DNA from: Cymbomonas tetramitiformis | Taxonomy: Eukaryota > Chlorophyta > Pyramimonadophyceae > Pyramimonadales > Pyramimonadaceae | Length of the DNA stretch: 64,000 nucleotides | NCBI GenBank assembly: GCA_001247695.2 | Contig: LGRX02025879.1 | Location: forward strand, 1-64,000 | Reading direction: 5' to 3' | In this document: positions 30,833-43,069 of the stretch, in pieces | Numbering within the stretch: position 1 is the first letter of the stretch | How the letters are laid out: every line of letters begins with the position of its first letter | Position numbers and translations under genes: made by a program | Notes under the pieces: generated by a model | Database searches by the model: none | What the model saw: the letters and a program-made list of their open reading frames with translations, nothing else | What the model was told of the DNA's origin: nothing

Positions 30833-33800
30833 ATGTCGCACATGTTTCTTCAAGTGGCTACCACCTCGCTTCTCTGCCCCGGTTTCACCTCGGCACTTCC
30901 TCCCAACCCGGCTAGATTTGTCCGTCGGTCTTCCTCCGTAATGTTCTCACGCTCAAGAAGTGCTTCGCAGGGGCTCCAGGAGGCACTCGCGCGGCTCACT
31001 CCTGGACAGAAAGCCCCTGACGCGCATGTGCACACGGAGGGACGCGTCGTTGCGTGTACCGCGCTTTCCAAGCGGTTACTATTCGTGACGATCGCGGTGG
31101 TGTCCGGAAATGTAGCGGTTCCGTGCTCTCCACCCTACCATATCAGCCCAATTCGAAACCCCCACTGGTGCACACTTCAATAGATAGAGCGCACAAGAGG
31201 GGACGTGCAACAGCACACCTCACGTAGCCCTTTGCAGCTTCCCTGCCTTTATCCTCAAGCGCGTAAGGGTTCGGCCGAATGCACTCTTCCCACTTGTCCA
31301 CGTCGGATCACTTGGGACTGAACGTCCGCTCGTGGTGAGCCACACTACTTTGTCTTCTGCGCTCCAGTTGTAGGCGCCGCAGAGCAGCCCCTACCGCCGT
31401 TTGTACGCCTTCCGGCAGTGCAGTCGCTATTGCAACGAACGGCGTTTCGGGGAGGCGAACGCGCGCCTTGAGAAAGGACGTGGGGTGGCCACAGGGGTTG
31501 GAAGTGAAGCTGATCTTCAAGGAGCGCGACGGCTTTTATTCTCAGGCCGCCATCACAGCTCTCGCGGCCGAGCTCCGCGTCGGCGACCACGTCCTCGCCT
31601 CGGGCTTCCCAGAGCGCACCGGCGATTCGGGCAGCTGGATCCCGGATCCACTGGAGGGCGCCTCTGGGTCATCTCTGGAGGTCAGTTGCCCGCCCTACCC
31701 TTACAACTCATATCGTATTTCCCCCACCGTTCCCCAATCCTTGCCCCTATGCCTTCGAGCTCATCCGGCGGGCGCATTCAGTATGTGCCACGGCGAGCCG
31801 GCCGCGGCGGCGGCAGCAGGGAGGCTTGAGCAGGGGCCAAGCGGTGCCGCCGAAGGCCCACTGACAACTGTGCTTCCTGGAGCGTTCTTCGGCATATCCT
31901 GCTTGGGCTCAGGCTGTGCCGTTAGTGCAGGCCCCTGACGGCATCACACGGAAAGGCCTCCGACACTATGGAGCGGAGGCTGTGGGCTCAGGGGTGCGGC
32001 GGCGCTTCGGCGGGCCAGGGAGGCGCAGGCTACAAGGCACACTCGATAGGCCCCGACGAGTGCAGCGTTGTCGCCGGTGAGGCGGGCGCTTCCTCGGGCG
32101 CAGCCTCTTCTCCTTCATCAGCGCTGCCCTTGCCCCTCTCTTTGGTACTGGATTTGACGGTACATGTCCGCGAGATGCGCCGTTTGGACGGGGAACCTCT
32201 TCCTTTACCGCTGCAGAAGGCGGAGGCGGTGGATGCTGGAGAGGTGACCAGCGGAGCCCCTGAGACCGCAGCCGCAGCTGAGGACGAGGGGAGCGTTGGG
32301 GGTACGGGGGGCGAACGACGGAGCCGGCGCAGTGGGAATCGTGCTCGGCCCGCGAACAGTAACCGCGGAGGTGCCCTCGCGGCGTTCATCGTGCAGGAGT
32401 TGGGGCTGACGCGAGCTCAGCTGGAGGCCGGCGGCGTCTTGGATGTTGCCGGCGGTGCCGGTGCGCCCCCTTGGGACTCTATGAGGTGCTCTGTGCTCCG
32501 AAAAAGATGGAACTCGAAGACAGAGTGGGCTGAATGTCCTCGATTATGATGTGAGTCGATGGATGCGATGACGGCCTTTGAGGATGGGGTTTGGAAATGG
32601 GACGGCGCAGGGGCGCTAGCTTTCGACTTGGCGCATTGGTACGGAGTGCCTTGCACTGTGGTCGATCCAGTGGATGTCAAGCTCACACCCAAGCAACGGC
32701 GCGTCGTGGAGCGCCGCCAGAGTGACACCATGGCGATGTCCGCCCACCATGGTCTCCCTGCTCTGCCCGAGACTACCTCCCCCTCAACAACCTCCTCGCC
32801 ACTAAGCGAAGGTGGCCCTGCGGTCCTCCCGTCTCCTCCCGGCTCCTGGAGCTCGCAGCGGCTTGTGGGCTGTCCATGTGCACTCAGTCCATCAGACCAA
32901 GGAACGTGTGCTCACGGAGTGTTCTGTCTAGGCTGCAGAAGCTCTGCTGAAGCTTCCAAACCCATTGCCGGGGATTCCTCTTGAACGCGGAGTGCACTCA
33001 GCGGCCCGCCGCACCATCAAGCTAGGTGGTTGAACAAGCTAGGTGATTGTCAAGGGCCAGTAGCACTGACCTCGTCCAGACACTGACAATGCCTCAGCCG
33101 TTTGCCATCGGTGTCTTATCTCCAGATAATCAGGATCGCGCGACGCGGTCCACTTTGGAGGAAGTGCCTGGGTTTCCGAGCATCGTGCGGCAGTACCGTG
33201 GCCTGTTCCTGTGGAACGCTCCTCACATGGACTGCCTAGAAAGTCTCGCGCAGCTATCTACCACGTCCTCGCCGGCACCGCCACACCGCTCCGAGGACCC
33301 CGTTCTCACGATTGCGTCCCTTGTGCACACGGTATGCTCCCGCCAGCACCTCAGCCTCAATGGCGGGCCTACGGCGGCGGAGGCGTTGCAGTCTTCAAAA
33401 AGCATTCGAGCTCCTCTCGAAGCAATCGTGGGTGCTGCTCAGGTTCAATTGACACAAGATACAACGATGATCGGAGCACCTTTTGACTTTGCTTCCTTTC
33501 TTTCTGGTATCGATGAGCGGAGATGCCTGAGTGCGCCACGTTTCCACGGCACCATGGGAAGATGCAACCTTCCTCAGAACGTCTTGCACCCGACCCTTTC
33601 GGACGTTTGAGTCTACTTTCCGATGCATACCGCGGAATGGCATTCGAAGGTCGCTGCGGTGGGTGGGCTAGATGTGCACGTGACCTTGCTTGGACAGGCA
33701 CTCCCATCGGCTGCTGACTGGCGGCCGCGGGTTGTTGCCGTGTGCGGTGATAGGCCAGCGCCATTGTCGGCCTGCATCCAGGTGGAGCCCCCCTGCACAG

Positions 33801-35104
33801 TTCTGTTGGATGCAAAGCTCTGCTGACAGAGTGCCATCGGGTACTGCTCGTGTCCGAAGGGGGTGCAAGCGAGGAGGCTGGCTGCGTCCTGTGTGTTTGC
33901 ATTTGCATGTTTCCGCGCGACTTGATTTGAGCTCAATCGCATTGTTTGTCATCTACTTCCCTTAACCCAAGTGGGGGTGTGCACTGTAAATGAGGTGAAA
34001 ATGGCCTATCCCGTGAGAGATCCTGGAGGGGGGCGGGGCGCTTGAACCCTGAAAGCTGCGGACTCCCAGACACCCTTCAGAGGCGTCGGGGGCAGTTGAA
34101 AGCAGTGGACGCCTGAAGGAGCTTGATGCCTGGTCTATGCAATGCGCGTGACGTAGGAGTGTAGCACGCACTTCCCATGACTCACGCCATGACTCCATCC
34201 GGTGTTTAGGATGCTCCATTTGCTCCATCCCATGGAGCGTAGTGTAGATGCGCCCCAACTTGTGAATGTGCACGGGTGGAGCGGAGCTCATACTTGTCAC
34301 AAGCATCCATCAAATGGTTCTGTATACAAATGCCGAACACGTTGTTATTCCTTATTCGACTGCGCGCACCTTCGTCGCAATCGCTGAGGTTCTGCCTGGT
34401 GTGTGCCACTTGTGATGTGCGGGAAAGTCCATTGCCGCGATGCCGATGGCGCAACTTTTGGCATCAGTGAAAATAGGGATGTGCTCTGACGGAGACCGTG
34501 GTATTCTCAACGCTGATGGTGATGATGGTGATGCGGCTGGGCCAGATGGTGCAACGGATGCCCTCGTGGACGCCGCCATTGCTGCCAACAAGCCCTTTGC
34601 CGTCGTGCCGTGTTGTGTCTTCCCCAACACGTTTACAGCACGGCGAACATGTTCTGGTGAGACGCTCAATCCTCTACCGTCGGATTTCTAGAATAGGTTG
34701 TGATAAAGACATCTGTCCGTCAATTTTTGAAATGGCGATGGCTACACCTCTCCATGAGTAGTCCCTCCTCCGGTGAAGTACCGCACTTATCACGTCTTTG
34801 AGGTCAACACTGAACCCGCCGCCTTGCCATTTCTGAGAAGACCCGTCGCATAGCCCATGCGTCGATGACGCAAGTGTTCGAAATGGCGATCGCTATAATG
34901 GCCTCGCTAGAGTGCATGCCATGGTCATGGTGGGGCACCACGAGGGTGATTGATGGGGTGTGCCATGGATTTGCAGGAGGCCGAGTGCGATCTCATGAAG
35001 AATTGTGTGCTTACCTCTGTGGGAAGGCACCCGATATCCACGTGGCAGCCCTTCCCTTCGAGGGGCGCAATCAAGTGGTCTTCCGACGTGCCGCACCTAG
35101 TTGA
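30833..35104 (+). CDS. OB-fold plus SAM-methyltransferase-like protein, multi-exon, probably organelle-targeted
   Basis: Pieces in order on one strand. 30833-31094: a transit-peptide-like N terminus (FVRRSSSVMFSRSRSAS) and the start of an OB fold (GRVVACTALSKRLLFVTI). About 31494-31679: the rest of the OB fold (EVKLIFKERDGFYSQ, LRVGDHVLASGFPER). About 32060-32460: acidic linker, then GGALAAFIVQELG and the SAM-binding-like VLDVAGGAG. 32611-32725: ALAFDLAHWYGVPCTVVDP. The intron 32461-32610 joins these in phase (G|GG). 34540-34660: TDALVDAAIAANKPFAVVPC and CVFPNTF. 34977-35104: SHEELCAYLCGKAP and FEGRNQVVFRR, stop. The GVLDVAGGxG ... PCTVVDP ... FAVVPCCVFP order matches an uncharacterised eukaryotic methyltransferase-like family known to me only by pattern. 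Only one intron is firmly placed. Confidence 0.6.
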
Positions 35105-36939
35105 CACATTCCTACTCACTGTGGCATCAAGTTGTCCTATGATGAGGATGGTACACGAATTGGGCCATGTTTAGCGTGTTACCCGAGATAATGTATAATG
35201 TGGCAATTTGTCGGCAGCGCGGTTGCTTTGCCGCATTGATTTTCGTGCAGCCTTGCTTGGGGTGTCTACTACCCGTGCCGTGTGGCTTGTGTGGCAGTGT
35301 TCAGACTTCTTTCAGCTAGGTCCACGTGTCACCGGACGGAAACGGGTAAAGGGTGTGGGCAAATCCCTCCCTTGCCTAAATGATTGGGGTTCGACTCACG
35401 GTCTTGTGCATGTTGCATGGCATGAGTAACTGGACACCGAGCCTGCTCTCTCTTGTTGTGATTTACTTGATGTGGTGGTTTGGGACTTCGGGCGCTCATC
35501 ACATCATCAGGGACGACCGCCGATTGGACGTTGTTTATGGGGGGATGCGGTTGTCCCTATGATGCATTCTTTTCTGGTGGGCACTGCCTCTAGAAAGGCT
35601 TTGCAGATTGGTCTCTCTGGTCCGGTGCCTCTCGGTTGGTACGCTTGGCGGGGGACTCGTATTCGGTAATCGGGATTTGAGGCCCTGGAACCTCATTGTG
35701 AATGAGGACGGCCACAGGATGGATATGGGTGCTGGGATGTGGCTGTCGCTGTGATGCCTTCCTGTCGGGCACTGCCTCTTGAGGAATAAGGCTGACTAGT
35801 CTGCTTTCTTTGCAAGGAGAGGCAGAGTGGAGTGAAACCCTCACTCGATGTCCTCCCTTGATCTCTGCAGGGAGCGCCCTGGTGCCCGCTTCTGGTTTAT
35901 GCGTGCGCGCATTTTCCATTTTCCCGTCCATTGATTTGCATTCATCGACCAACAGGTTCCATTCATCGACTGTGAGGACTCGGGGGCATGCCGGCAGAAA
36001 TTGCTTACTCCCATACCCGGGATTATTCAGCATGCAGAGTTGCGCAAATTTAGCGTAAGCTGGCATGTTCGGCAGTGATTCGTACATACATACATTCATC
36101 TATGCTCCTTTGCATTTGTTTTGAGGTGTATGTGTCGGGGATATCTTGGCATAGCCCCGCCCTGTTCCTGAAGGGAATCCTAGGGTCGGTTCTCACATGT
36201 ACATAACCGTTGTTGAGGGGGGGGACTCCTAACTCTCGTGTGTGCATTCTAGAATGATTGTTATTAAATCAGGTTTGATTTTCTTGTGGAGAACTTTGCC
36301 AAAGTTTTGTGGGAGGTAGCACGTCAAGGTGAGCTCTTTGGACCCAATGACTGTGCCTCTGAACGGCGTGTGATTGTCGTCCACATATGGTACGTCTAAG
36401 CGTCCCCCAAAATAATAGCAGGTTGTCAATTTATGGATCGTTCCTGAACTGAGGCCTGGGGTAAAAGAAGGATGGGAAGATATGAGGCTGAATTTTAAAA
36501 GAAATAGTCTAACAAACGTTGAGGGGTATCGACAAAACCCCCATAGCCTAAAACCCCCACGCCACCCATTTTCGACACGGTATACAGCCTTAAAATCCAA
36601 TAAATTATATAACAACTTCGCGCAGGGGTGCCCTGCTATGCCACCGAATACCCCTGTAATCAGGTCCACAGTCAAATGTGCCGAAGTCGCACGCCGACAC
36701 GAAATCATTCGCCTTCGTAGCGTCTTACAAGCGAACCACGCAGTTCCTCTCTCACGTTCGCAGCGGCGCATATTTCGATTAGCCAGAACGATGATATACT
36801 GCCGCGACCCTGAGGGTCTCCTAGCATGGCAGTTGGAGCTCTGGCGTGCCTGAAGCCTCTATGCTCTACTTGGCTACCGCCACTGATGGTAAGCACTACT
36901 TGCCAGCGATAAACTGCAGATATCGCTTAGCTCCTCCTC

Positions 36940-37125
36940 ACACGGAGATCCCCGAGCTCGATGAAATAGGCAAACCTCCAGAGGTCCTCGAGCTCAATAA
37001 ACCACGAGAATAAGGTCCTTGAGCTCAATAATGAAAGAGACGAATTACAAGAATAAGGTCCCTGCACGCATTAATGAAATAATCCAACCTTGAGAAGGTC
37101 CCCGAGCTCAATGAAAGAGACTAGT
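36940..37125. repeat. GAGCTCAATGAAAGAGA repeats, dispersed family
   Basis: Four to five copies of a roughly 45-bp unit with AAGGTCC and GAGCTCAAT. The same words reappear at 62500-62575. Confidence 0.7.
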
Positions 37126-38760
37126 AGCCAACCGCGAGAACGTCCGAAGTACGTCTGCGGAGAGCCACTGCCCACCAGTGGAGTCACTTGCCAGCGGTCC
37201 TGCACACCAAGCCGCACAGCGCCCCCGACCCAGGAAGACAAGCAAAGGAACACGCCAGTTTTGAATCAGAGGTATGGCCAAGCCGGCCAAAAGCAGGTAT
37301 TGCAAGTGGCATGGTGTGAAAAGGTCACAAAGTTGGGCGAAGCTGGTGTCTCCGGCTTGGCTGCAAGGAATTGCAACCGCGTTGAAGATTCACAGCAGAT
37401 TCACATACAACAAAAGTTTCCGACCCAACGTTTTTTTGTATGTTTGAAAAACCATGTCAGGCATACACAAGCTGGCCTGAAGTGCACAGCGCCTGTGGCT
37501 GCCGTGTCACTTTACGCGCGAGCCTGGTGCCATACCATAGGAGTTCACACACAGGGTAACAATAAACAGGATCCGAGAAGTAAATATCAAAATCAATGGA
37601 GAGGTCGGATATCTCTGTTACGAGCTATCCTTCCAGAAAAACATAAACAACACTCTCTAACTGGAAACTCACGGCGGCCCGTGTGCCGTGCGCCCGAGCC
37701 ACGGCACGAGCGACTCTGGCTGCGAATGGCCACAGCCTGCCACAATACCTAGTGTGCGCTTTCCAGACATACAGGTCTAAATTCACAGCAAGACATGTGA
37801 TAAAAACTGCGAGGAAAACGTGTTTGGGGCAAACACCTCACCAAAAAGCATGGGTCAGGTTGCGGGCTTTAGGTTAGCGCACCGCCGGCCGTGAATTCCC
37901 ACGGCGAGCCACTCGAGTCCGTATGGGGATTCAAAGTGGACTAGACCTGCGCGAGTTAAATTCATAACGGAAAGTACAAAAGTAAACGTGGGGGGAAACG
38001 TTCAGCAACGTTTTCAGCAAAAGGCATGGGCCAAGTTTCGAAGTCTCGCGTCAGCGCAACTACGGTTGTGAATTCCTACGAGCTCCCTCACACGCCAGCT
38101 TGGCCATTCGCAACGGGGAAGGCCTGCGTTGTGCGAACTCGCTAAGTGAAATTGACTCGAATTTGGCCTGTAGATCCGGAAACTATCGCGCGTGAACGCG
38201 CACACTGCCTAGCGCACTCGCTGCTGGTTGGCTCCAATGGCTGTGAATTCAGAGCCAACGCAGCTTCGAGTGGTTTCAGCGTTGCGCGTTCACATGGGAA
38301 AATGTCAACTTATAACGTTTATAAGACACGTTTCTTACTCGTAAACGATCTTCGGGCTGTGGCGGGTCTCTACGGTCGCGGGAGGTGACGTATCCGGCTG
38401 CGAATGCGCAACGGAAGACATGCCAAGCGCAGACGCGCTTTCTTTATGCAGATTTGTGGAATCGCTTCGTGAGCGCGCGTTCCTAGTCGCGTTTCCGGAG
38501 TTCGAATTCACATTCAGGCAGTGAAACGCAAAACAGGGAAACATACAAGCAACAACGCGGACAATTCACAAGTGAAACAAGCGCGCGGGCACGACTTCCG
38601 TCGGTGTCTATAGCTCAGAGTGGCGTGCGGACCTTCCGAGGATCCCAACCAGACTCTTACAAACTGCGCACGTGATAAAGATTGCTATAGATTCACAGTA
38701 TACAACTATATACCATAGTTAATACGAGATGTGATATTGGGCCACGAAAGTCGGCCGGTC

Positions 38761-38825
38761 GTCCGGCCGTCCACTGTGGACGGCCCAAATAGTGAACGGC
38801 CGGACCAAATAGTGGACGGCCGGAC
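38761..38825. repeat. 15-bp-arm inverted repeat
   Basis: GTCCGGCCGTCCACT at 38761 and its reverse complement at 38811, with a further partial copy between them. Confidence 0.75.
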
Positions 38826-38949
38826 GGCCCAAACATTCTTAACATTCTAAGATTGCGCAAATTAGGGCTCCCATTCTTAAGGCGTGTAACGCGTCGGTCC
38901 GCGTCGACGCCTGCGTTTTCCCATACTTAAGAAAATTTACATGTTTTCA

Positions 38950-39180
38950 TACTTAAGGAATGTATTCATATTTTTGGGGTATTCTCAGATGCCATGCACG
39001 ACGCCTACGGTTCTGACAATCGTATACGATTGTCGCAACCGTCCCCCACACTTAAGGAATATATTCATATTTTTGGGGCATTCTCGGAGTGCTGGTCGGC
39101 ATGAGCCCTCGGAGTGCGTCCTCCGCACGACGCCTACGGTTCTGACAATCGTATACGATTGTCGCAACCGTCCCCCATAC
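38950..39180. repeat. 129-bp direct duplication with 20-bp palindromes
   Basis: Two copies of CTTAAGGAAT...TTTTTGGGG...GACGCCTACGG. Each ends with the perfect palindrome GACAATCGTATACGATTGTC (39015-39034 and 39144-39163). Confidence 0.85.
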
Positions 39181-39284
39181 CAATATTGTGAATGCTTTCT
39201 TCTTAAATATTTACACTGGCACCATGTCTATATAGAGTGTTATTTTCATAAAACAAATCATTTTTCATGGTACCTTAGGATACC

Positions 39285-39575
39285 ATGCCCACTTCCCTGC
39301 GATACGGTAACCGTGCTTTGGTTGTCCCGCGTGGGGTGCCAATATCTCTTAATTTACTCCAGGCCTTGTTTCCAACCCTTACCGATACCCCGATGCTTCT
39401 TCACATGCGCAGCACAGAAGACGTGCAAACTGTCGAGCTCGGTACCGTGTTCCCTGACGGAGCTGTCGTACTTGTGATCGGTGGTGTCAGTTCAACCCCC
39501 GGATCTAGTGATGTGAAAACCGGTTGTGTGAATGCCGAAACTGCCACACACGAATCTTCCCAAGCATCAGCTTAG
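39285..39575 (+). CDS. hypothetical protein
   Basis: 96 residues from ATG 39285 (PTSLRYGNRALVVPRGVPI, TVFPDGAVVLVIGGVSS). No family recognised. It lies just before the Ty3 fragment and may be a host exon or an unrelated insertion target. Confidence 0.35.
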   Translation: MPTSLRYGNRALVVPRGVPISLNLLQALFPTLTDTPMLLHMRSTEDVQTVELGTVFPDGAVVLVIGGVSSTPGSSDVKTGCVNAETATHESSQASA

Positions 39576-39576
39576 C

Positions 39577-40500
39577 AGACGCAGCCGCGGCAGGGGTACC
39601 CCATGGGACTGCTGCAACCTCGTAGAGTGCCGAGCAGGCTCTGGGAAGTGGTGAGCATTGATTTCGTCACTGGTCTCCCAATGACTCAGCGAGGAGTGAA
39701 CGCCTTCGCTACCTTCACTTGCAAGCTGAGCAAGATGCTACATGTGGTACCAATGACGTACAACGACAGCTCTGCAGAGGTGGTGGTCAGACTGTTCATG
39801 GACGCAGTATGGCGGTTACACGGAGCCCCCATGAAGATAGGGTGCGACCGTGACCCTTGCTTTCGCGATGCTATGACTCAGGAGTTCATGCGGCTGATGG
39901 GCGTCAAGGTAGCCAGCACTACTCCCTATCATCCCCAGAGCGACGGTCAAGCGGAACGCAGCAATCACACTGTGGAGCGCATGCTGCGCTGCTACGTCAC
40001 TGAGAACCAGGAGGGCTGGGACCTCTGGGTGACACCTGTGGAGTACGCGATCAATGACTCCACGTCAGCGGTAATTGGATTCTCTTCCTTTGATCTGGTG
40101 TACGGACACGCTCCAGCAACGCAGCTGGACTTCTTTATGGACGCAGCTTTGAAATGCGGATCGAGGCGAAGGAAAGGAGGACCAGTAGCAGCGGACAAGA
40201 GAGGGACAGCGCACGAGCTGGCGAAGCAGTTTGCGCGGCAATTACAGGCAGCACGGGAGAACTTGCAGATGGTCCAGCAACGCATGATGGAGCAGTTCGA
40301 CGTGCGACACAGGCTGCAGCAAATAGATAAAGGTGATAGAACGATCAGGTGTGGGTGGACGGCCAGCACCTGACACTGCCCGGTGATCGAGGGTTGAAGC
40401 CAAAGCTGCGTAAGCTCAGGCACGGCCCCCTACGAGTAGTAAAATGCGTGTACAGTGACAGGCAGCAGGAGCTGCCAGAGCAGGATCGGGGAGCCCAACC
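39577..40500 (+). mobile_element. Ty3/gypsy integrase fragment, frameshifted
   Basis: Encodes a retroviral-type integrase core: VVSIDFVTGLPM (first Asp), IGCDRDPCFRDAM (second Asp), HPQSDGQAERSNHTVERML (Glu), then the C-terminal region. The frame ends at 40373, but the sequence continues in another frame (VWVDGQHLTLPGDRGLKP, LRHGPLRVVK), so it is broken. Reverse transcriptase, RNase H, gag and LTRs are absent. Its right end abuts element B. Confidence 0.8.
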
Positions 40501-40514
40501 AAGCTGCGTACATA

Positions 40515-43019
40515 TTGGAATTTCCAGCATGTAGTGGAGGATATCATTTGTACTTTTTGTATGACGATGACTTGGCCGACAAGAAGAATAGCTCGATAGG
40601 GATTGATGTGTTGAGCAATGGAACGTACATTGTGGCACCTCATTCACACATATATAATATCAAAAAAAACATCATTCATAAGGATTACACCGTATACCAT
40701 GACACATCCATCAAGCCGATACCCGAAGACTTAAAGCAATTCTTGTTTGAACACATTTACACATCTAACTCACAAAAAAATGAAAAGACCGGAAAGTATG
40801 AAGTTAAACCTAAAAAGGAATTTGAATATGAAGGAGACGTGCATTACAACTTAAGCAATAAGAACATTGATAACATATTGGACATGTTGCCTAACAATAT
40901 CATCGATAATTTCGGAGATTTCTTCAAATTCACCACCGCCATGAAAGGATTGAACCAATATGACAAGTGGGATGCATTTTGCAAAACCAAACCTAACTAT
41001 CACCAAGATACCAACAATCAAACTTGGAATTCAAGTAAGCCCAATGGCGACTTTGATGCCATCGGGTGGCTCTTATCTAGGAATGAGAACATCATTAATT
41101 ATCACAAAATGAAACCGACACCCAAGAATACCATCAAGCCACATGTGATTTGGAATCGGAAGTACCTTCAAAAAACTAGAGGTGAAGACATCTATGAGGT
41201 CGGTAAATCGTACATCATGAAATCAAAACCTGGAACTTCCAAAACTACAAGTGTAAGGGACCATATTGCTCACAACCAACTGAAATTCATAGTCATAGTT
41301 TCGAGAGTGACTTTGGGAGAAACAATATACCAAACGTTTAATGAAAGCGGTGTTGAATGCAAATTTTACAAAGATGTAGAGAACTTACCAGAGGGTGAAA
41401 ATGTCATAATACAAGTCGATAGCTTGAAAAAGTTAAGGAGAGCGGACCTGAGTGGGTACACAATATTCATCGACGAGTTCAACTCGTTGTTGAAGTACGT
41501 GATTGGTTGTAAGACATTGAACGATAAGCGGGTCGATTTGTGGGTTAGATTGAAACAATGCATGAATGATTGCAAGAACTACATAGCGGTTGACGCGGAC
41601 ATAAGTGACCGATGCATGAAGTACATGAATTTGGTCAACAAACCATACACATACATACGTAATAAACACAACCATTATTTTGGAGTGAAGATACAAGAAA
41701 TTCAAAGTGAGCATCAATTTAGGGAATTAATAAAATCACAACCAAACGGGTACATAGTTGCATGTGACTCTAAAGAAATCGCCAAAAAGTTGCACAAGTA
41801 TTTGATAGTGCATCATCCCGATGTAGTAGTAATAACCGACGAGACCGACAAGTTACCCGATTTTAACACAACTCCAAGAATCATATTCAGCCCAAAAGTT
41901 ATGTATGGCATAGATAGCAACAATGACAAAATGAGACCCGTATTTGGTTATTACAAAGAACATACAATCGACCCTCTTGGTATGAGTCAACAAATTCAAC
42001 GTGAAAGAAACATTTCGGAGGTATACATCTTCTTCTATGAGAAAAAATACAAGTGTAACCCTTTTACTCTTGAACAAGTGAGACAGGCTTACAAAGATAC
42101 CAATCAGTTTGGATACGACCTTTTCGACAGTCCATTAGTACCAAAAGTATTGAATGAAGAGTACTTTGACTTTCTAGTCGAGTACATTTACGAGGAGAAA
42201 TGTTATAACACAAACAAGTTTGCTCACTTCATCCAAATCATGCAAGAACAAGGCTTTGTGTTCGAGTTTCCTTATGTGAAAAATAAAAGAACAAAATTTG
42301 AAGATGCCGAGGACGACCTTGCTAAGGACTTTGACCCTGAAGGTTGTGAAAAGTGGTCGAGAATTCATGAGATATTGCAAGTACCAAAAGAGCATTTGAA
42401 CACATATAGAAAGTATTACACAAAGGACTATGAATTAAAGAAACACTTTGCGGCTTCAAAACACTTTTGGCTACATGATAAAGAGCATATGTATGAAAGA
42501 GTACAAAGAGCCGATGATTTCGTGGTGAACACAGTAACATGTACCAATATGAGAATATTATTACTCAAAGAACTTCAAGAACTAGTTGGAATCGAGGACA
42601 AGTGTGCCATCGATGCACAAAGAGCATTGACACCGGAGGAAAGCGAAGAGTTCAACAAGAAGTATAAACAAATCTTTAGCAAGACCGGAAAAGATTTTGA
42701 CTTAACAACGGAGTTGCAATGCAATGCAATGCTAAATAAGATGTACCATGCATTGTTCGGAGACGGGTTCACAATCGGAAAGAGGAAGAGGAGCAAAGAG
42801 AAGTTAGGATATGTGTATACGGTGGAACCTGAGTTCTTAGAAGAACAAAGACAATTATTAGAATTTCGATCACCCGGCCTGTTCAAGGAGTATGGATTGT
42901 TCAATGGAGAGTACCAATTCATTGACGATGAAGAATCTGAAGAAGGAAAGATATCAAGGAAACGTGTTGAGCTGTGGGACCATTTAGTATCAAGAAAGAT
43001 ACACCCAATAGTATTATAA
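40515..43019 (+). CDS. primase / origin-binding-type SF2 helicase, N-terminally truncated
   Basis: The open frame begins at 40455 in Ty3-derived sequence; viral similarity starts at about 40515. Residues 28-34 of the open frame (GGYHLYF) fit the second motif of archaeo-eukaryotic primases; the first motif with its catalytic acids would lie upstream and is gone. Then come a Walker A-like MKSKPGTSKTT (about 254-264), Walker B IFIDEFNS (about 336), motif V region (RIIFSPKVMYGIDSN) and motif VI QQIQRERN (about 511), the layout of herpesvirus-type origin-binding helicases. A roughly 280-residue C-terminal part is unassigned. When whole it would prime and unwind viral DNA. The copy is probably inactive as a primase. 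Confidence 0.75.
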   Translation: MEFPACSGGYHLYFLYDDDLADKKNSSIGIDVLSNGTYIVAPHSHIYNIKKNIIHKDYTVYHDTSIKPIPEDLKQFLFEHIYTSNSQKNEKTGKYEVKPKKEFEYEGDVHYNLSNKNIDNILDMLPNNIIDNFGDFFKFTTAMKGLNQYDKWDAFCKTKPNYHQDTNNQTWNSSKPNGDFDAIGWLLSRNENIINYHKMKPTPKNTIKPHVIWNRKYLQKTRGEDIYEVGKSYIMKSKPGTSKTTSVRDHIAHNQLKFIVIVSRVTLGETIYQTFNESGVECKFYKDVENLPEGENVIIQVDSLKKLRRADLSGYTIFIDEFNSLLKYVIGCKTLNDKRVDLWVRLKQCMNDCKNYIAVDADISDRCMKYMNLVNKPYTYIRNKHNHYFGVKIQEIQSEHQFRELIKSQPNGYIVACDSKEIAKKLHKYLIVHHPDVVVITDETDKLPDFNTTPRIIFSPKVMYGIDSNNDKMRPVFGYYKEHTIDPLGMSQQIQRERNISEVYIFFYEKKYKCNPFTLEQVRQAYKDTNQFGYDLFDSPLVPKVLNEEYFDFLVEYIYEEKCYNTNKFAHFIQIMQEQGFVFEFPYVKNKRTKFEDAEDDLAKDFDPEGCEKWSRIHEILQVPKEHLNTYRKYYTKDYELKKHFAASKHFWLHDKEHMYERVQRADDFVVNTVTCTNMRILLLKELQELVGIEDKCAIDAQRALTPEESEEFNKKYKQIFSKTGKDFDLTTELQCNAMLNKMYHALFGDGFTIGKRKRSKEKLGYVYTVEPEFLEEQRQLLEFRSPGLFKEYGLFNGEYQFIDDEESEEGKISRKRVELWDHLVSRKIHPIVL

Positions 43020-43020
43020 A

Positions 43021-43069
43021 GTTCCAAACCAAGGATTAATACTATAAGAATATATCTTCACTTTGGCAC
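43021..43069. promoter_or_regulatory. 49-bp palindrome, copy 1
   Basis: GTTCCAAACCAAGGATTAAT ... ending TTTGGCAC; one base off in the right GGAAC arm. Lies between convergent genes (helicase and methyltransferase). Confidence 0.85.

Larger units (their letters stand above)
35105..38940. other. long stretch without a supported gene
   Basis: ORFs of up to 220 codons exist (for example 37090-37752 plus, 36229-36771 minus) but show no domain, no codon pattern and no splice support. The minus ORF at 36229 has a protein-like tail (YYFGGRLDVPYVDDNHTPF) that might be a decayed gene. Confidence 0.4.

Noticed and set aside
37090..37752. 220-codon plus-strand ORF
   Set aside because: No domain, biased composition, and begins within the dispersed GAGCTCAAT repeat.
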